Positions 1 through 7,684 of a stretch of DNA of 64,000 nucleotides are shown here, piece by piece. The DNA is taken from the NCBI GenBank assembly GCA_041748175.1, contig JBGTDU010000087.1, forward strand, positions 6,829 to 70,828, in the 5' to 3' direction. The translations under genes were made by a program, and so were the position numbers. Source of the stretch: JAHEJB01 sp041748175. GTDB taxonomy: Bacteria; Bacteroidota; Rhodothermia; Rhodothermales; Rubricoccaceae. The notes under the pieces were generated by a model. It saw nothing but the letters and a program-made list of their open reading frames with translations. It was not told where the DNA came from and did no database searches. Positions within the stretch are counted from its first letter, which is position 1, and each line of letters opens with the position of its first letter.

Positions 1-2
1 AG

Positions 3-161
3 GGCGACTATCTGGTCGGGGCCTTCCGCTTCGACGCCCGGGGGCTGAATCTTCCGGATCGATCAGGGTTTATCGACGCCGCGTTAGATGGCGTGTTTGA
101 GGCTCGGCCCGTCAGCCCGAGTACCCTTGAAAATCTGGAAGTCGACTTCGACTTCCAATAG
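3..161 (+). CDS. C-terminal end of an unknown protein (5' end outside window)
   Basis: An open frame enters from the left edge and gives 52 residues before a TAG at 159-161; it ends in an acidic/aromatic alternation (DFDFQ). Codon usage is typical of the window and the competing frames are less protein-like, so I take it as the tail of a real plus-strand gene. The alternating polar/hydrophobic ending would fit a beta-rich envelope protein, but no family can be assigned from so little sequence. It is convergent with the minus-strand gene at 202-498. Confidence 0.5.
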   Translation, partial: GDYLVGAFRFDARGLNLPDRSGFIDAALDGVFEARPVSPSTLENLEVDFDFQ

Positions 162-201
162 AAGAACAACGGTCTCCTCGACGTGGCAGCCCTGCGCCGC
201 C

Positions 202-498
202 TTACAACAAACCGCGTTGCTCGGCCGGGATCGGCAAAACATATTGCCTCTCCATGGTTTCCTGATGCACACCAAAAACCCCTGTCCCGCGGAAGTTGAC
301 AACCACGTGGCGATCTGTTTGCCCCACGACTTCGCCAATCCCGTAGTACACCGGCGCGGGCCCGTAGTAGACCAGCTCTCCCCTGCCAACCTTGTTCATC
401 CGGGCGCGTCGGAAGAACGGCGGTATCACGGGCAACAACTCCAACCGAAACGCCGGGCGGGGGTTGGGGAAGTTGAGCAGGGATTCTCTGAGCTTCAT
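202..498 (-). CDS. Small hypothetical protein, 98 aa
   Basis: The open frame extends further upstream, but the first convincing start is the ATG at 498, beginning MKLRESLLNF. The middle of the protein is well-behaved: a basic patch (FFRRARMNK) followed by a beta-rich stretch with VYYGPAPVYYGIGEV and HVVVNFRGTGVFGVH, suggesting a compact SH3-like or barrel fold. No signal peptide or membrane segment is visible. I do not recognise the family. It lies downstream of ruvC in the same orientation and might be co-transcribed with it. A coding-like stretch in another frame lies just upstream (499-740), so this could be the 3' part of a frameshifted longer gene. Confidence 0.5.
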   Translation of the reverse strand: MKLRESLLNFPNPRPAFRLELLPVIPPFFRRARMNKVGRGELVYYGPAPVYYGIGEVVGQTDRHVVVNFRGTGVFGVHQETMERQYVLPIPAEQRGLL

Positions 499-826
499 GG
501 CAGACGTCGACCTCAATGCACGATTGCGATGGAGGTTGTGTGAATCGGTCATTGACCGCATAGTATACACGATCCGGTTCCGCACCGCCTGCTTGTCCGC
601 GAAAGCGCTCGTTATGTATGCGAAAGTAAAGATCATTGACCGGCAGGCCGGGCGCAATGCCCAACTTTTTGCCCAGGCCATCCGGGATGCGCAGATCACG
701 CAGGCGCTGAATGGGGTCGTTTGACCGCCCACTCAATCCGGATCCTGATTCCCAACCATCGCGATGCGCCGGGCGGGTGAAAGCCGAACCGGGAATGATT
801 TCGGGCGGCGGAGCCAAACCGGTCCG
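499..826 (-). other. Gap after ruvC with an unassigned coding-like stretch
   Basis: There is no clear gene here. On the minus strand at about 740-500 one frame reads like protein (segments such as LRIPDGLGKKLGIAPG and LPVNDLYFRIHNERF) with G/C-rich third positions, but it has no convincing start and turns into nonsense where the 202-498 gene begins in another frame. Either an old frameshifted gene or chance. No promoter or terminator is evident. Confidence 0.3.
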
Positions 827-1360
827 TCACTTTATCCGGTCGGGATTCGCCTCCACAAAGCTCTTCCAATTCTTGTGTGAGCCCAATCCGAACTGTTTCA
901 CGCGGTGGGCGTGGCATAGAGCAACGCCGAGTGCGTCGGAGGAATCGAGGCCGCGTTCATCGGAGAGGTTCAGAATAGTCTTCAGCATAAACCAGACCTG
1001 CTCTTTGGCTGCATTTCCGTTTCCAACAACAGACTTCTTCACTTCCTTCGGTGTGTACTCGGTGACGGGAATCTGCCTGTGTGTGGCCGCAAGCATCACC
1101 GCTGCCTGCGCCCGCCCAAGCTTCAACATGGACTGGGCGTTGTTGCCATATACTGGCATTTCTACCGCGCATACATCCGGGTGGTATCGGTCGATCACGC
1201 CCAGAACAGTCTCGTAGATGCGCGCTAGCCGAAGGCTGTGGTCCATCTGCCGCGATATTTCGACGGCCCCGTAATCCAGCACTCTTTGCCTTTGCCCCTC
1301 AATCTCGAGAATCCCATAGCCCGTGTGTCTCGTGCCGGGGTCGATGCCGAGTACGATCAT
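827..1360 (-). CDS. ruvC: Holliday junction resolvase RuvC
   Basis: This is the dimeric, Mg-dependent endonuclease that cleaves four-way junctions after RuvAB branch migration. The 177-aa length is normal for RuvC. It has the RNase H-like fold signature: the N-terminal strand IVLGIDPGT with catalytic D7, E67 in AVEMP, and the C-terminal acidic pair D139 and D142 in LDSSDALG. The family motif YGNNAQSMLKLGRAQ around residues 71-85 is intact. It lies downstream of yebC on the same strand, and yebC-ruvC linkage is common in bacteria. The 75-bp gap holds a G-rich run (1364-1384) but no clear terminator. Confidence 0.97.
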   Translation of the reverse strand: MIVLGIDPGTRHTGYGILEIEGQRQRVLDYGAVEISRQMDHSLRLARIYETVLGVIDRYHPDVCAVEMPVYGNNAQSMLKLGRAQAAVMLAATHRQIPVTEYTPKEVKKSVVGNGNAAKEQVWFMLKTILNLSDERGLDSSDALGVALCHAHRVKQFGLGSHKNWKSFVEANPDRIK

Positions 1361-1435
1361 CTGAAGGGTGAGGGGTGAACAGGTGATTGGCTTTCCGTAG
1401 GGGCGCGTTAGATCGCGTACTTCTCCGGCTTGCCG

Positions 1436-2182
1436 CTATGCCAACGACGCCAGCGTCTCTTCGTCCACTTCGAGCGTGGAGTAGACCGCCTGCACGTCCT
1501 GATGCTCATCGAGAGCGTCGAAGAGGCGCAAGAGTTTGGCCGTCGCTTCCGGGTCGAGTCTCGTCGTCGTGTTCGGGATGCGTTGCAGGCCAGTTTCTTC
1601 GGGGACAATCCCCGTTATGTGCAGTGCGGCCTGAACCGCTCCGAAGGCTTCGACGGGTGTCTCAACGACGAACACGTCGTCCTCGATCCGCATATCCTCG
1701 GCGCCAGCATCTGCTACGAGCAAAAAGAGATCGTCCTCGCTCAAACCATCGGTAGGAATCTCGAAGATCCCTTTCTGATCAAAAAGAAAGGCGACCGAGC
1801 CTGAGTTGCCCAGGTTTCCGCCCGCCTTCGAGAATGTCGACCGGAGGTCGGCTACCGTGCGGTTGGTGTTGTCCGTGAGTGCTTCGACGAACACCGCGAT
1901 GCCATGCGGGCCGTAGCCCTCGTAGTTGACTTCCTCGTAATCGGCTCCTTCTATTTCTCCGGTACCGCGCTTGATTGCGCGTTCAATATTGTCCTTCGGC
2001 AGGTTCTCCGATTTCCCTTTCTCGATGGCCAAAGCGAGGCGGGGGTTCATCCCAACGTTGCCGCCGCCCTCTCGGGCCGCCACCATGATATCGCGCGTGG
2101 TGCGCGCCCACATTTTGGAGCGCTTCGCGTCGGTAGCGCCTTTCTTGCGCTTGATCTTCGACCATTTACTGTGGCCTGACAT
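1436..2182 (-). CDS. yebC: YebC/PmpR family DNA-binding regulator (TACO1 family)
   Basis: This 248-aa protein matches the YebC family throughout. The hallmark N-terminus MSGHSKWSKIKRKK is followed by DAKRSKMWARTTRDI, the Asn-Pro motif in GMNPRLALAIEKG, and the central motif YEGYGPHGIAVFVEALTDN (about residues 87-105). The family is described variously as a transcriptional regulator and as a helper for translating polyproline stretches. That second role is worth noting here because the OmpA gene at 61838 encodes 27 consecutive prolines. It is upstream of ruvC on the same strand. Confidence 0.95.
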   Translation of the reverse strand: MSGHSKWSKIKRKKGATDAKRSKMWARTTRDIMVAAREGGGNVGMNPRLALAIEKGKSENLPKDNIERAIKRGTGEIEGADYEEVNYEGYGPHGIAVFVEALTDNTNRTVADLRSTFSKAGGNLGNSGSVAFLFDQKGIFEIPTDGLSEDDLFLLVADAGAEDMRIEDDVFVVETPVEAFGAVQAALHITGIVPEETGLQRIPNTTTRLDPEATAKLLRLFDALDEHQDVQAVYSTLEVDEETLASLA

Positions 2183-2285
2183 TGGTTGTCCGTGCGTTCT
2201 TCAGGATGGAATGGATGGTGGAAATATAGAGCGCCTGCGTGCCGACGGGAATTGAAAACGCGTAGGGACAGGGTATATCACGTCG

Positions 2286-3437
2286 TTACCGAGCAACGAC
2301 CTCCCATTCGGCCACCACTTCATCCCCATCCAACACATACAGCGTTGCCTGCGTGGCCACGGCAACGCACGCGTGGTTGGGCACGATCCGAACGGTGTCG
2401 CCTACATCGAACGGGGAGCCGCCTGGGATTTCGATCCAGCCGTGTTCTTCGGAGAGAGAAGCGAGCCTGGCGTGCGGCATGCGTTTCATCGTATTCGGGC
2501 TATGCAGGATGACCCCAAAGTCATCAAGCCCATAGCCTTTGTCGGTCGTCAGGGTTTTCTTGCCCGCATTCACGTACACTCGGTCGATTCCATTGTCTCG
2601 ACGGATTGAAATGACGGTAGCGAGGGCCGTCAATGCGCAATCGGTGAGGGGGCAAACGCCAAGCGCCTCCTGAATAGCGTCGTTGAAGACGTAGTTGCCG
2701 GGGCGGACTTCCGTGATGCGAAACCCATCTCGTTCCGCATTTTCGAACTGGCTGAACGTTGGCGTGGAGCCGAGAGAAAGGACGGCGTCGCGAGGGTTGA
2801 GCAAACCGGCAACACCCAGCCGAGCAGCCAGGCGCAGAAGCCGGTCGCGTTCTTCGGCCATCACGACGCCAAGCGCTTCTTCCTTCGTTTCACCCTCTGA
2901 CGGTCCGCGATAGCCGTGCCCAGCATGGGTGAGCAGCCCGCGAAGGTGCAAACCGGGTAGGGCTTGAACGCCTCGCACAAACTCCACTGCCGTCGGATCA
3001 TCCCAGCCAATTCCGCATCGCCCGTGTCCCGTGTCTACCTCGACGAAGACGTCGACGGTTGTGCCTCTTTCCGAGAAGAACGCAGAGGCCAGCCTCGATC
3101 CAGCCATCGTGTCCACGCAGAACGCGATCCGAACGCCCTCCGCGATCAGCCGCTCAATCCTACCGAACGCATTGATGTCCACCACTTCTTTCGCGATCAC
3201 AAGATCATCGAACCCGGCCGCGGCGAATGCTTCAGCTTCGGAGATCGTCGCGACCGTGATGCCCTTCGCACCGGCTTCCATTTGAAGACGAGCAAGGTCG
3301 GGGCACTTGTGCGTTTTGATGTGCGGACGCAGCGCGACGCCCTCCCGATCCGCCCGTTCTTGAGCACGGGCGATGTTGCTCATCAACCGCGCTCGGTCGA
3401 TTAGCAGGGCAGGGGTTGGGAGCTCGGAAGTCGGCAT
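2286..3437 (-). CDS. D-threonine aldolase/D-serine dehydratase-like PLP enzyme
   Basis: The 383-aa protein is a fold-type III PLP enzyme (alanine-racemase N-terminal barrel with the DSD1/D-threonine aldolase C-terminal domain). The PLP lysine lies in RPHIKTHK (K41 by family comparison). The C-terminal metal site HxC is visible as H355/C357 in VPNHACVAV. Members cleave or dehydrate D-beta-hydroxy amino acids with PLP and a divalent metal. I chose the ATG at 3437 (MPTSELPTPALLID) because homologues start just before the PTPxLL motif; an in-frame ATG at 3515 would add 26 implausible residues. Exact substrate cannot be read from sequence. It is divergent from the gene at 3533. Confidence 0.85.
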   Translation of the reverse strand: MPTSELPTPALLIDRARLMSNIARAQERADREGVALRPHIKTHKCPDLARLQMEAGAKGITVATISEAEAFAAAGFDDLVIAKEVVDINAFGRIERLIAEGVRIAFCVDTMAGSRLASAFFSERGTTVDVFVEVDTGHGRCGIGWDDPTAVEFVRGVQALPGLHLRGLLTHAGHGYRGPSEGETKEEALGVVMAEERDRLLRLAARLGVAGLLNPRDAVLSLGSTPTFSQFENAERDGFRITEVRPGNYVFNDAIQEALGVCPLTDCALTALATVISIRRDNGIDRVYVNAGKKTLTTDKGYGLDDFGVILHSPNTMKRMPHARLASLSEEHGWIEIPGGSPFDVGDTVRIVPNHACVAVATQATLYVLDGDEVVAEWEVVAR

Positions 3438-3532
3438 TTCTAGGAGTGAAGTCGCTGAAGCTACGGTTTGATATCGAGGGTTTTCCTCGCGTGATCTACT
3501 TTGCGCCGTCACCAACTTGCAGAAAATCTCCC

Positions 3533-4003
3533 ATGCTTACCGCAAAACCGACCGGACTGCTGTCCGAAAACTTTGTCGTTTCGAGAGACGGAGTTCAACT
3601 CTGCGAATTTGATCAGGCTGGCGGCCGTGATCGCGCGGAATTTGTTGTAGACGGCGAGAGATACATCGCCAAGAACGAATTGCTCGGCGGTGATTTTCTG
3701 CTCGAAAACCAAAGTCAGCTCATCGCCCGCGCCGACAAGCGTGCTCTGCGCCGCGTTTTCGATGTAAGGATCGATCCGGGTTCATCGGCCGAGCGCAGCT
3801 ACGAACTCAAGGTCGGCGGGCTTATCGCGAAAGGCGGACGATATACGCTGGAAGAAAACGGACGAAAAGTCGGCGAACTGGTCAAGACGCCTTTCTTGCG
3901 CAGTGCCCAGGCGAACCTACCCCAGGATGTGCCACTTCCGGTTCAGGTTTTTTTGTTGTGGATTGGCCTCATGATGTGGCGGCGCGAGAGGAACTCCGGA
4001 TAA
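3533..4003 (+). CDS. Conserved hypothetical protein, LURP-one/Tubby-C-like
   Basis: The 156-aa product begins MLTAKPTGLL at 3533; an ATG at 3416 would run across the start of the divergent aldolase-like gene and is less likely. The sequence is a series of short beta strands (FVVSRDGVQLCEFD, AEFVVDGERYIAKNEL, FLLENQSQLIARADK), which resembles LURP-one-related or Tubby C-terminal-like beta barrels. The C-terminus is a hydrophobic segment (VQVFLLWIGLMMW) followed by basic residues (RRERN), suggesting membrane contact. The fold assignment is inference from strand pattern, and function is unknown. Confidence 0.6.
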   Translation: MLTAKPTGLLSENFVVSRDGVQLCEFDQAGGRDRAEFVVDGERYIAKNELLGGDFLLENQSQLIARADKRALRRVFDVRIDPGSSAERSYELKVGGLIAKGGRYTLEENGRKVGELVKTPFLRSAQANLPQDVPLPVQVFLLWIGLMMWRRERNSG

Positions 4004-4009
4004 ACAAAT

Positions 4010-4037
4010 CGCGCCTGCCCAAAACCGGACAGGCGCG
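4010..4037. terminator. Hairpin between convergent genes
   Basis: An 8-bp perfect stem CGCGCCTG/CAGGCGCG (4010-4017 with 4030-4037) sits in the 59-bp gap between the plus-strand gene ending at 4003 and the minus-strand atpC ending at 4063. It could terminate both, although neither side has a strong U-run. Confidence 0.45.
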
Positions 4038-4062
4038 CTGTGCATTCGAGCATTGGTAGCTC

Positions 4063-4473
4063 CTAGACCTTCCCCATTCCCGCACGGAGGCGATTGCGAG
4101 CGATGTCGAGTTCGGCCTTGGCGGCATCGCGCTCTTCCTGCGATTCGCTCGCATCGAGGCGTTCCCTGGCTCGCTCTTCCGCGCGTTGGGCGCGCTCTAC
4201 GTCAATACCCGATGTCGGCTCCGCGGTCTCCGCCAGCATGATGACGTGGTTGTTGAGAACCTCAACGAACCCACCGCTCGAAGCAAACGACGCGACCTTG
4301 CCATCGGGCAGCGTGACGTGAACAGCACCCACGCCCGTTGCCGCAACCATGGGGGCGTGGTTTCGGAGGATTTCAAATCCGCCCTGAACGCCCGGCGCGC
4401 GGAAGCTCAGGGCTTCACCGCGAAAAGCCGCGCCATCGGGTGAAACGATTTCAACAAGTAGGTTTTCAGCCAT
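4063..4473 (-). CDS. atpC: F1Fo ATP synthase subunit epsilon
   Basis: The 136-aa subunit has the N-terminal beta-sandwich typical of epsilon: LLVEIVSPDGAAFRGEAL, then PGVQGGFEILRNHAPMVA (about residues 27-44), then SSGGFVEVLNNHVIMLAE. The C-terminal part is a charged helical hairpin (RAQRAEERARERLDASESQEERDAAKAEL) that can act as the ratchet limiting ATP hydrolysis. It lies 95 bp downstream of atpD on the same strand. The separation of atpDC from the other ATP synthase genes is usual in Bacteroidota-type genomes. Confidence 0.95.
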   Translation of the reverse strand: MAENLLVEIVSPDGAAFRGEALSFRAPGVQGGFEILRNHAPMVAATGVGAVHVTLPDGKVASFASSGGFVEVLNNHVIMLAETAEPTSGIDVERAQRAEERARERLDASESQEERDAAKAELDIARNRLRAGMGKV

Positions 4474-4474
4474 T

Positions 4475-4566
4475 TCAATATCGGATATGCGATATCGGAT
4501 GTCGGCACGGATAGAGATTCAGTCGTGCTGACCAAATCCGAAATCCTGAATCCGAAATCCGAAATC
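4475..4566. repeat. Imperfect inverted repeat between atpD and atpC
   Basis: The left arm holds two copies of GATATCGGAT (4483-4509). The right arm (4540-4566) holds three copies of AATCCGAAATC in direct order. The arms are roughly complementary, so the transcript could form a long imperfect hairpin between the two cistrons. This AT-rich stretch stands out against the flanking coding DNA. Confidence 0.6.
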
Positions 4567-4568
4567 AA

Positions 4569-6062
4569 TCACGCTTCCGCCAACATTTTCTCGCCAGCCT
4601 CGATCACTTCCTCAATTCCGCCCTTGTACAGGAAAGCGCTTTCCGGAAGGTGATCGAGTTCGCCGTCGAGGATCATCTTGAAGCCGCGGATGGTCTCGTC
4701 GACCTTAACGTATTTGCCTGGGGTGCCTGTGAACTGCTCGGCCACGAAGAACGGCTGGCTCATGAAACGCTGGGCGCGGCGGGCGCGATTGACCACCTGC
4801 TTATCCTCGTCGGAAAGCTCGTCCATGCCCAGGATCGCGATGATATCCTGCAGCTCCTTGTTGCGCTGGAGAAGTTCCTTCACATCCTGCGTCACCTTGT
4901 AATGCTCCTCGCCAACCACCTCGGCGGTAAGGATTCGGGACGTGGAGTCGAGCGGATCGATGGCGGGGTAGATGCCCAGCGATGCAATCTGGCGAGAGAG
5001 CGTTGTGGTGGCATCGAGGTGGGCAAACGTCGTCGCCGGCGCCGGGTCCGTGAGGTCATCGGCCGGGACGTAAACGGCCTGCACCGACGTGATGGCTCCG
5101 TTTTTTGTGGAGGTAATGCGTTCCTGCATCACGCCCATTTCCGTGGCCAGCGTTGGCTGGTAACCCACGGCCGACGGCATCCGACCCAGGAGGGCGGACA
5201 CTTCCGAACCCGCCTGCGTGAATCGGAAGACGTTGTCGACGAACAAGAGTACGTCGCGACCACCGAGGTCGCGGAAGTACTCGGCGACGGTGAGGCCGGA
5301 GAGGGCCACACGGGCGCGGGCTCCCGGTGGCTCGTTCATCTGCCCAAACACGAGCGTGATGTTCGACTCTTTCACGGCTTCCATGTCGACTTTGCTCAGA
5401 TCCCAGTCGCCTTTCTCCATGGCCTCCAGGAACTCATCGCCGTAATCAACCACCTTCGACTCGAGCATTTCGCGGAGGAGGTCGTTGCCCTCGCGGGTTC
5501 GTTCGCCGACGCCTGCAAACACGGAAAGCCCGTCGTGCCCCTTGGCAATATTGTTGATGAGCTCCATGATGAGCACGGTTTTCCCAACGCCAGCGCCACC
5601 GAAGAGGCCGATCTTGCCACCACGCGCATACGGCTGGATAAGGTCGATAACCTTGATGCCCGTTTCAAACATCTCAACGCCCGTCGCCAGTTCGTCATAG
5701 CCCGGCGGTTCCGCGTGGATGGGGCGATAGCTCTCGGCTGTCGGCTGGGGCAGGCCGTCAATTGCCTTTCCAATGACGTTGAAAAGCCGTCCGCGAATCT
5801 CCGGCCCGACAGGCATGGCGATGGCCCGGCCCGTGTTCACGACTTCGGTGCCGCGCGTGAGGCCGTCGGAGGAGTCCATCGCGATCGTGCGAACGCGGTT
5901 TTCGCCGAGGTGCTGTTGAACTTCGAGGATGAGCTTGTCGAGCTCGCCGCGATCAATCTCGAGCGCGTGGAGAATATCCGGGACGCCAGCGGCGGGGAAC
6001 TCAACGTCCACGACGGGGCCGATAACCTGCAGAACTTTGCCGTTTGGGCGGGTGGTTTCCAT
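4569..6062 (-). CDS. atpD: F1Fo ATP synthase subunit beta
   Basis: The 497-aa catalytic subunit of F1 binds ATP at the alpha/beta interfaces. The P-loop GGAGVGKT is at residues 155-162. Other hallmarks are GERTREGNDL, the DELSEED-type loop ILGMDELSDEDK, the signature P-S-A-V-G-Y-Q-P-T-L and the PALDST-like segment YPAIDPLDSTSR. Length and motifs are normal and all catalytic residues look present. It is followed by atpC on the same strand after a repeat-containing 95-bp spacer. The start at 6062 (METTRPNGKVLQVIGP) fits the family. Confidence 0.98.
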   Translation of the reverse strand: METTRPNGKVLQVIGPVVDVEFPAAGVPDILHALEIDRGELDKLILEVQQHLGENRVRTIAMDSSDGLTRGTEVVNTGRAIAMPVGPEIRGRLFNVIGKAIDGLPQPTAESYRPIHAEPPGYDELATGVEMFETGIKVIDLIQPYARGGKIGLFGGAGVGKTVLIMELINNIAKGHDGLSVFAGVGERTREGNDLLREMLESKVVDYGDEFLEAMEKGDWDLSKVDMEAVKESNITLVFGQMNEPPGARARVALSGLTVAEYFRDLGGRDVLLFVDNVFRFTQAGSEVSALLGRMPSAVGYQPTLATEMGVMQERITSTKNGAITSVQAVYVPADDLTDPAPATTFAHLDATTTLSRQIASLGIYPAIDPLDSTSRILTAEVVGEEHYKVTQDVKELLQRNKELQDIIAILGMDELSDEDKQVVNRARRAQRFMSQPFFVAEQFTGTPGKYVKVDETIRGFKMILDGELDHLPESAFLYKGGIEEVIEAGEKMLAEA

Positions 6063-6257
6063 ATCAGGAAAGCGTGAGAGACTGTCTGAAAAACGGGCCG
6101 AGGAGGCTCAAAATCGAGCGTTTGCCGAAGTCGCCTTCGCCGGGCCGGCAAGATATGGGCGCACTCGTGAGACGACCGTGAACGCCCTTTGCCAAGGCGT
6201 CGAAGTTTCGGGGAATTGGGCTACTCGGATATCCCGATCTTTCGAATCAGTGCTGGC
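6063..6257. other. Intergenic gap upstream of atpD, downstream of fic
   Basis: The stretch probably carries the atpD promoter region (minus strand), but I see no confident promoter boxes. It contains GACTGTCTGAAAAAC (6078-6092), which resembles a transposon end, and a related TTGTCTGAAAAGTCTC lies at 6279-6294. The two do not form a clean terminal inverted repeat. No gene is evident. Confidence 0.4.
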
Positions 6258-7643
6258 TCAGGTGGGGGATTCGAATCTTGTCTGAAAAGTCTCTATGACA
6301 TCAATAAGATCACTCAATATGATGCTGCTGAAGTTCTTTACGTCGTCTGCATTTGGATTCGAGTTCAACTGTATGTCAACACGCCGACTAACTGGGGCAT
6401 GCGTAACGCCCGCATGGACTACCATGACTACGCTACCGACAGACGCCTCCATGCGAAGAATTACCTTTTCTTCCGGCAACATTCGAAAGCCTTCAAGGGT
6501 CCAAAAGATGCGAAAATTAAGCCATTTCCCGTCGAGAAAGGATCGTGGTAGTCCACCAGCAACTCCTTGACCTTCGGAGAGAAGTGTGTTTCCGAGTCCT
6601 GAGATATGCGTGTATCGGCCAGTCCTTTTCAAGGAGTTGAAGACAGTAAGCGCCTCTTGAACTCCTTCATCAATATCCATGATGATTGGCGCGAGATATC
6701 CGACGCTTAGCTGAGAGAGCAATCCTAAAGGGTCCTGTACTCCGTCTATTAGCTGCTGATCATCAACCTTGCGCTTGAGTAGCGCTAAACGCCGACCATA
6801 TTCTTTGGGATCCGGCTCACCGCGAACGGCACTGAGAAACAACTCCATGGTCACGGCTAGCTCCTCCGCGACAAAACGAACCAGTGGTTCAAGATCTCCG
6901 GTATTGGCCCGATTGAGCGCTCCGTAGTACTCGCGCCGCCTTTCCTGGCGGAGAACGGCCGGTACGTAGCCGCGCTTCATCAGCATCAGGTTCATCAGGA
7001 TGCGCCCCATTCGTCCATTGCAATCCGCGAAGGGATGAATCTGAACGAACCGATGGTGGAAATCGGCCACAAATGGGACAGCTGGAATCTTGCCTGACTC
7101 AACATCGGGCCATGTCTCCCGGTACCAGTCCACAAGATCTTGCATCAAGGCCGGGGTTTCATGTGGTGATGCGTAGAAGTGCGTTTCATCGGTTGGCGTG
7201 AGCACGCTGTTCGGATGCTCCTTAAACGCGCCGCCCATTTCTTCGCGTTGGGCTCGGCTACCATCAGGGTGTTCAACCGATACCGTGTACATCTCGCCCA
7301 TCAACATTCGGTGCATACCACGAATGTCTTTCAGCGAAAGCTCCTCCTCTCCTCGGACCACCTCTTGGAGATACGTCAGAACCTCACCATGTCGCTGAAT
7401 ATCGAGCGCATCTTTGAGCGGTTTGCCGTGGGCGGTCAGCCCCTCCATCAAAATCACAACCGTCTCACCGTACGTCAGCGAATTGCCCTCTATGGCGTTA
7501 GAGTGATAGGTCCACTCCAGACGCAGGCGCTGCATGGCACGGCCCAGCTGTTCGGGCTCGATAGGCCGCATCGCGTCGATCTCGGCGCGCAGCACGTCTA
7601 CTTTCTCCAGAACGTCGGCAATGTTTGGTAAATCGTACGTCAT
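6258..7643 (-). CDS. Fic-domain protein, class II, with C-terminal extension
   Basis: The 461-aa protein starts at 7643 (MTYDLPNIADVLEKVD); the frame stays open upstream into thiL but that part is shadow. The inhibitory motif SxxxEG appears at residues 48-53 (SNAIEG), N-terminal to the Fic core, which makes it class II. The catalytic motif is HPFADCNGRMGR (H203-R214); the usual HPFxxGNGR has Gly where C208 stands here. Fic enzymes transfer AMP or other phosphate-bearing groups to target hydroxyls. Residues about 290-461 form an extension with no winged helix I can recognise. It lies 41 bp downstream of thiL. Confidence 0.88.
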   Translation of the reverse strand: MTYDLPNIADVLEKVDVLRAEIDAMRPIEPEQLGRAMQRLRLEWTYHSNAIEGNSLTYGETVVILMEGLTAHGKPLKDALDIQRHGEVLTYLQEVVRGEEELSLKDIRGMHRMLMGEMYTVSVEHPDGSRAQREEMGGAFKEHPNSVLTPTDETHFYASPHETPALMQDLVDWYRETWPDVESGKIPAVPFVADFHHRFVQIHPFADCNGRMGRILMNLMLMKRGYVPAVLRQERRREYYGALNRANTGDLEPLVRFVAEELAVTMELFLSAVRGEPDPKEYGRRLALLKRKVDDQQLIDGVQDPLGLLSQLSVGYLAPIIMDIDEGVQEALTVFNSLKRTGRYTHISGLGNTLLSEGQGVAGGLPRSFLDGKWLNFRIFWTLEGFRMLPEEKVILRMEASVGSVVMVVHAGVTHAPVSRRVDIQLNSNPNADDVKNFSSIILSDLIDVIETFQTRFESPT

Positions 7644-7684
7644 CACAGTACGGTTGGCATCCGTAGAATACGATACGCGGCCTG

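Noticed and set aside
8..817. 269-aa minus-strand gene covering the left end
   Set aside because: It overlaps the better-supported 202-498 gene and the partial plus-strand gene; only its first part is protein-like.
4650..6077. 475-aa open frame on the plus strand opposite atpD
   Set aside because: It is antisense to a complete atpD; high GC keeps the frame open and the protein has no family resemblance.
6076..6294. Third MITE between atpD and fic
   Set aside because: GACTGTCTGAAAAAC and TTGTCTGAAAAGTCTC look like transposon ends, but they do not form a matching inverted pair and no target duplication is evident.
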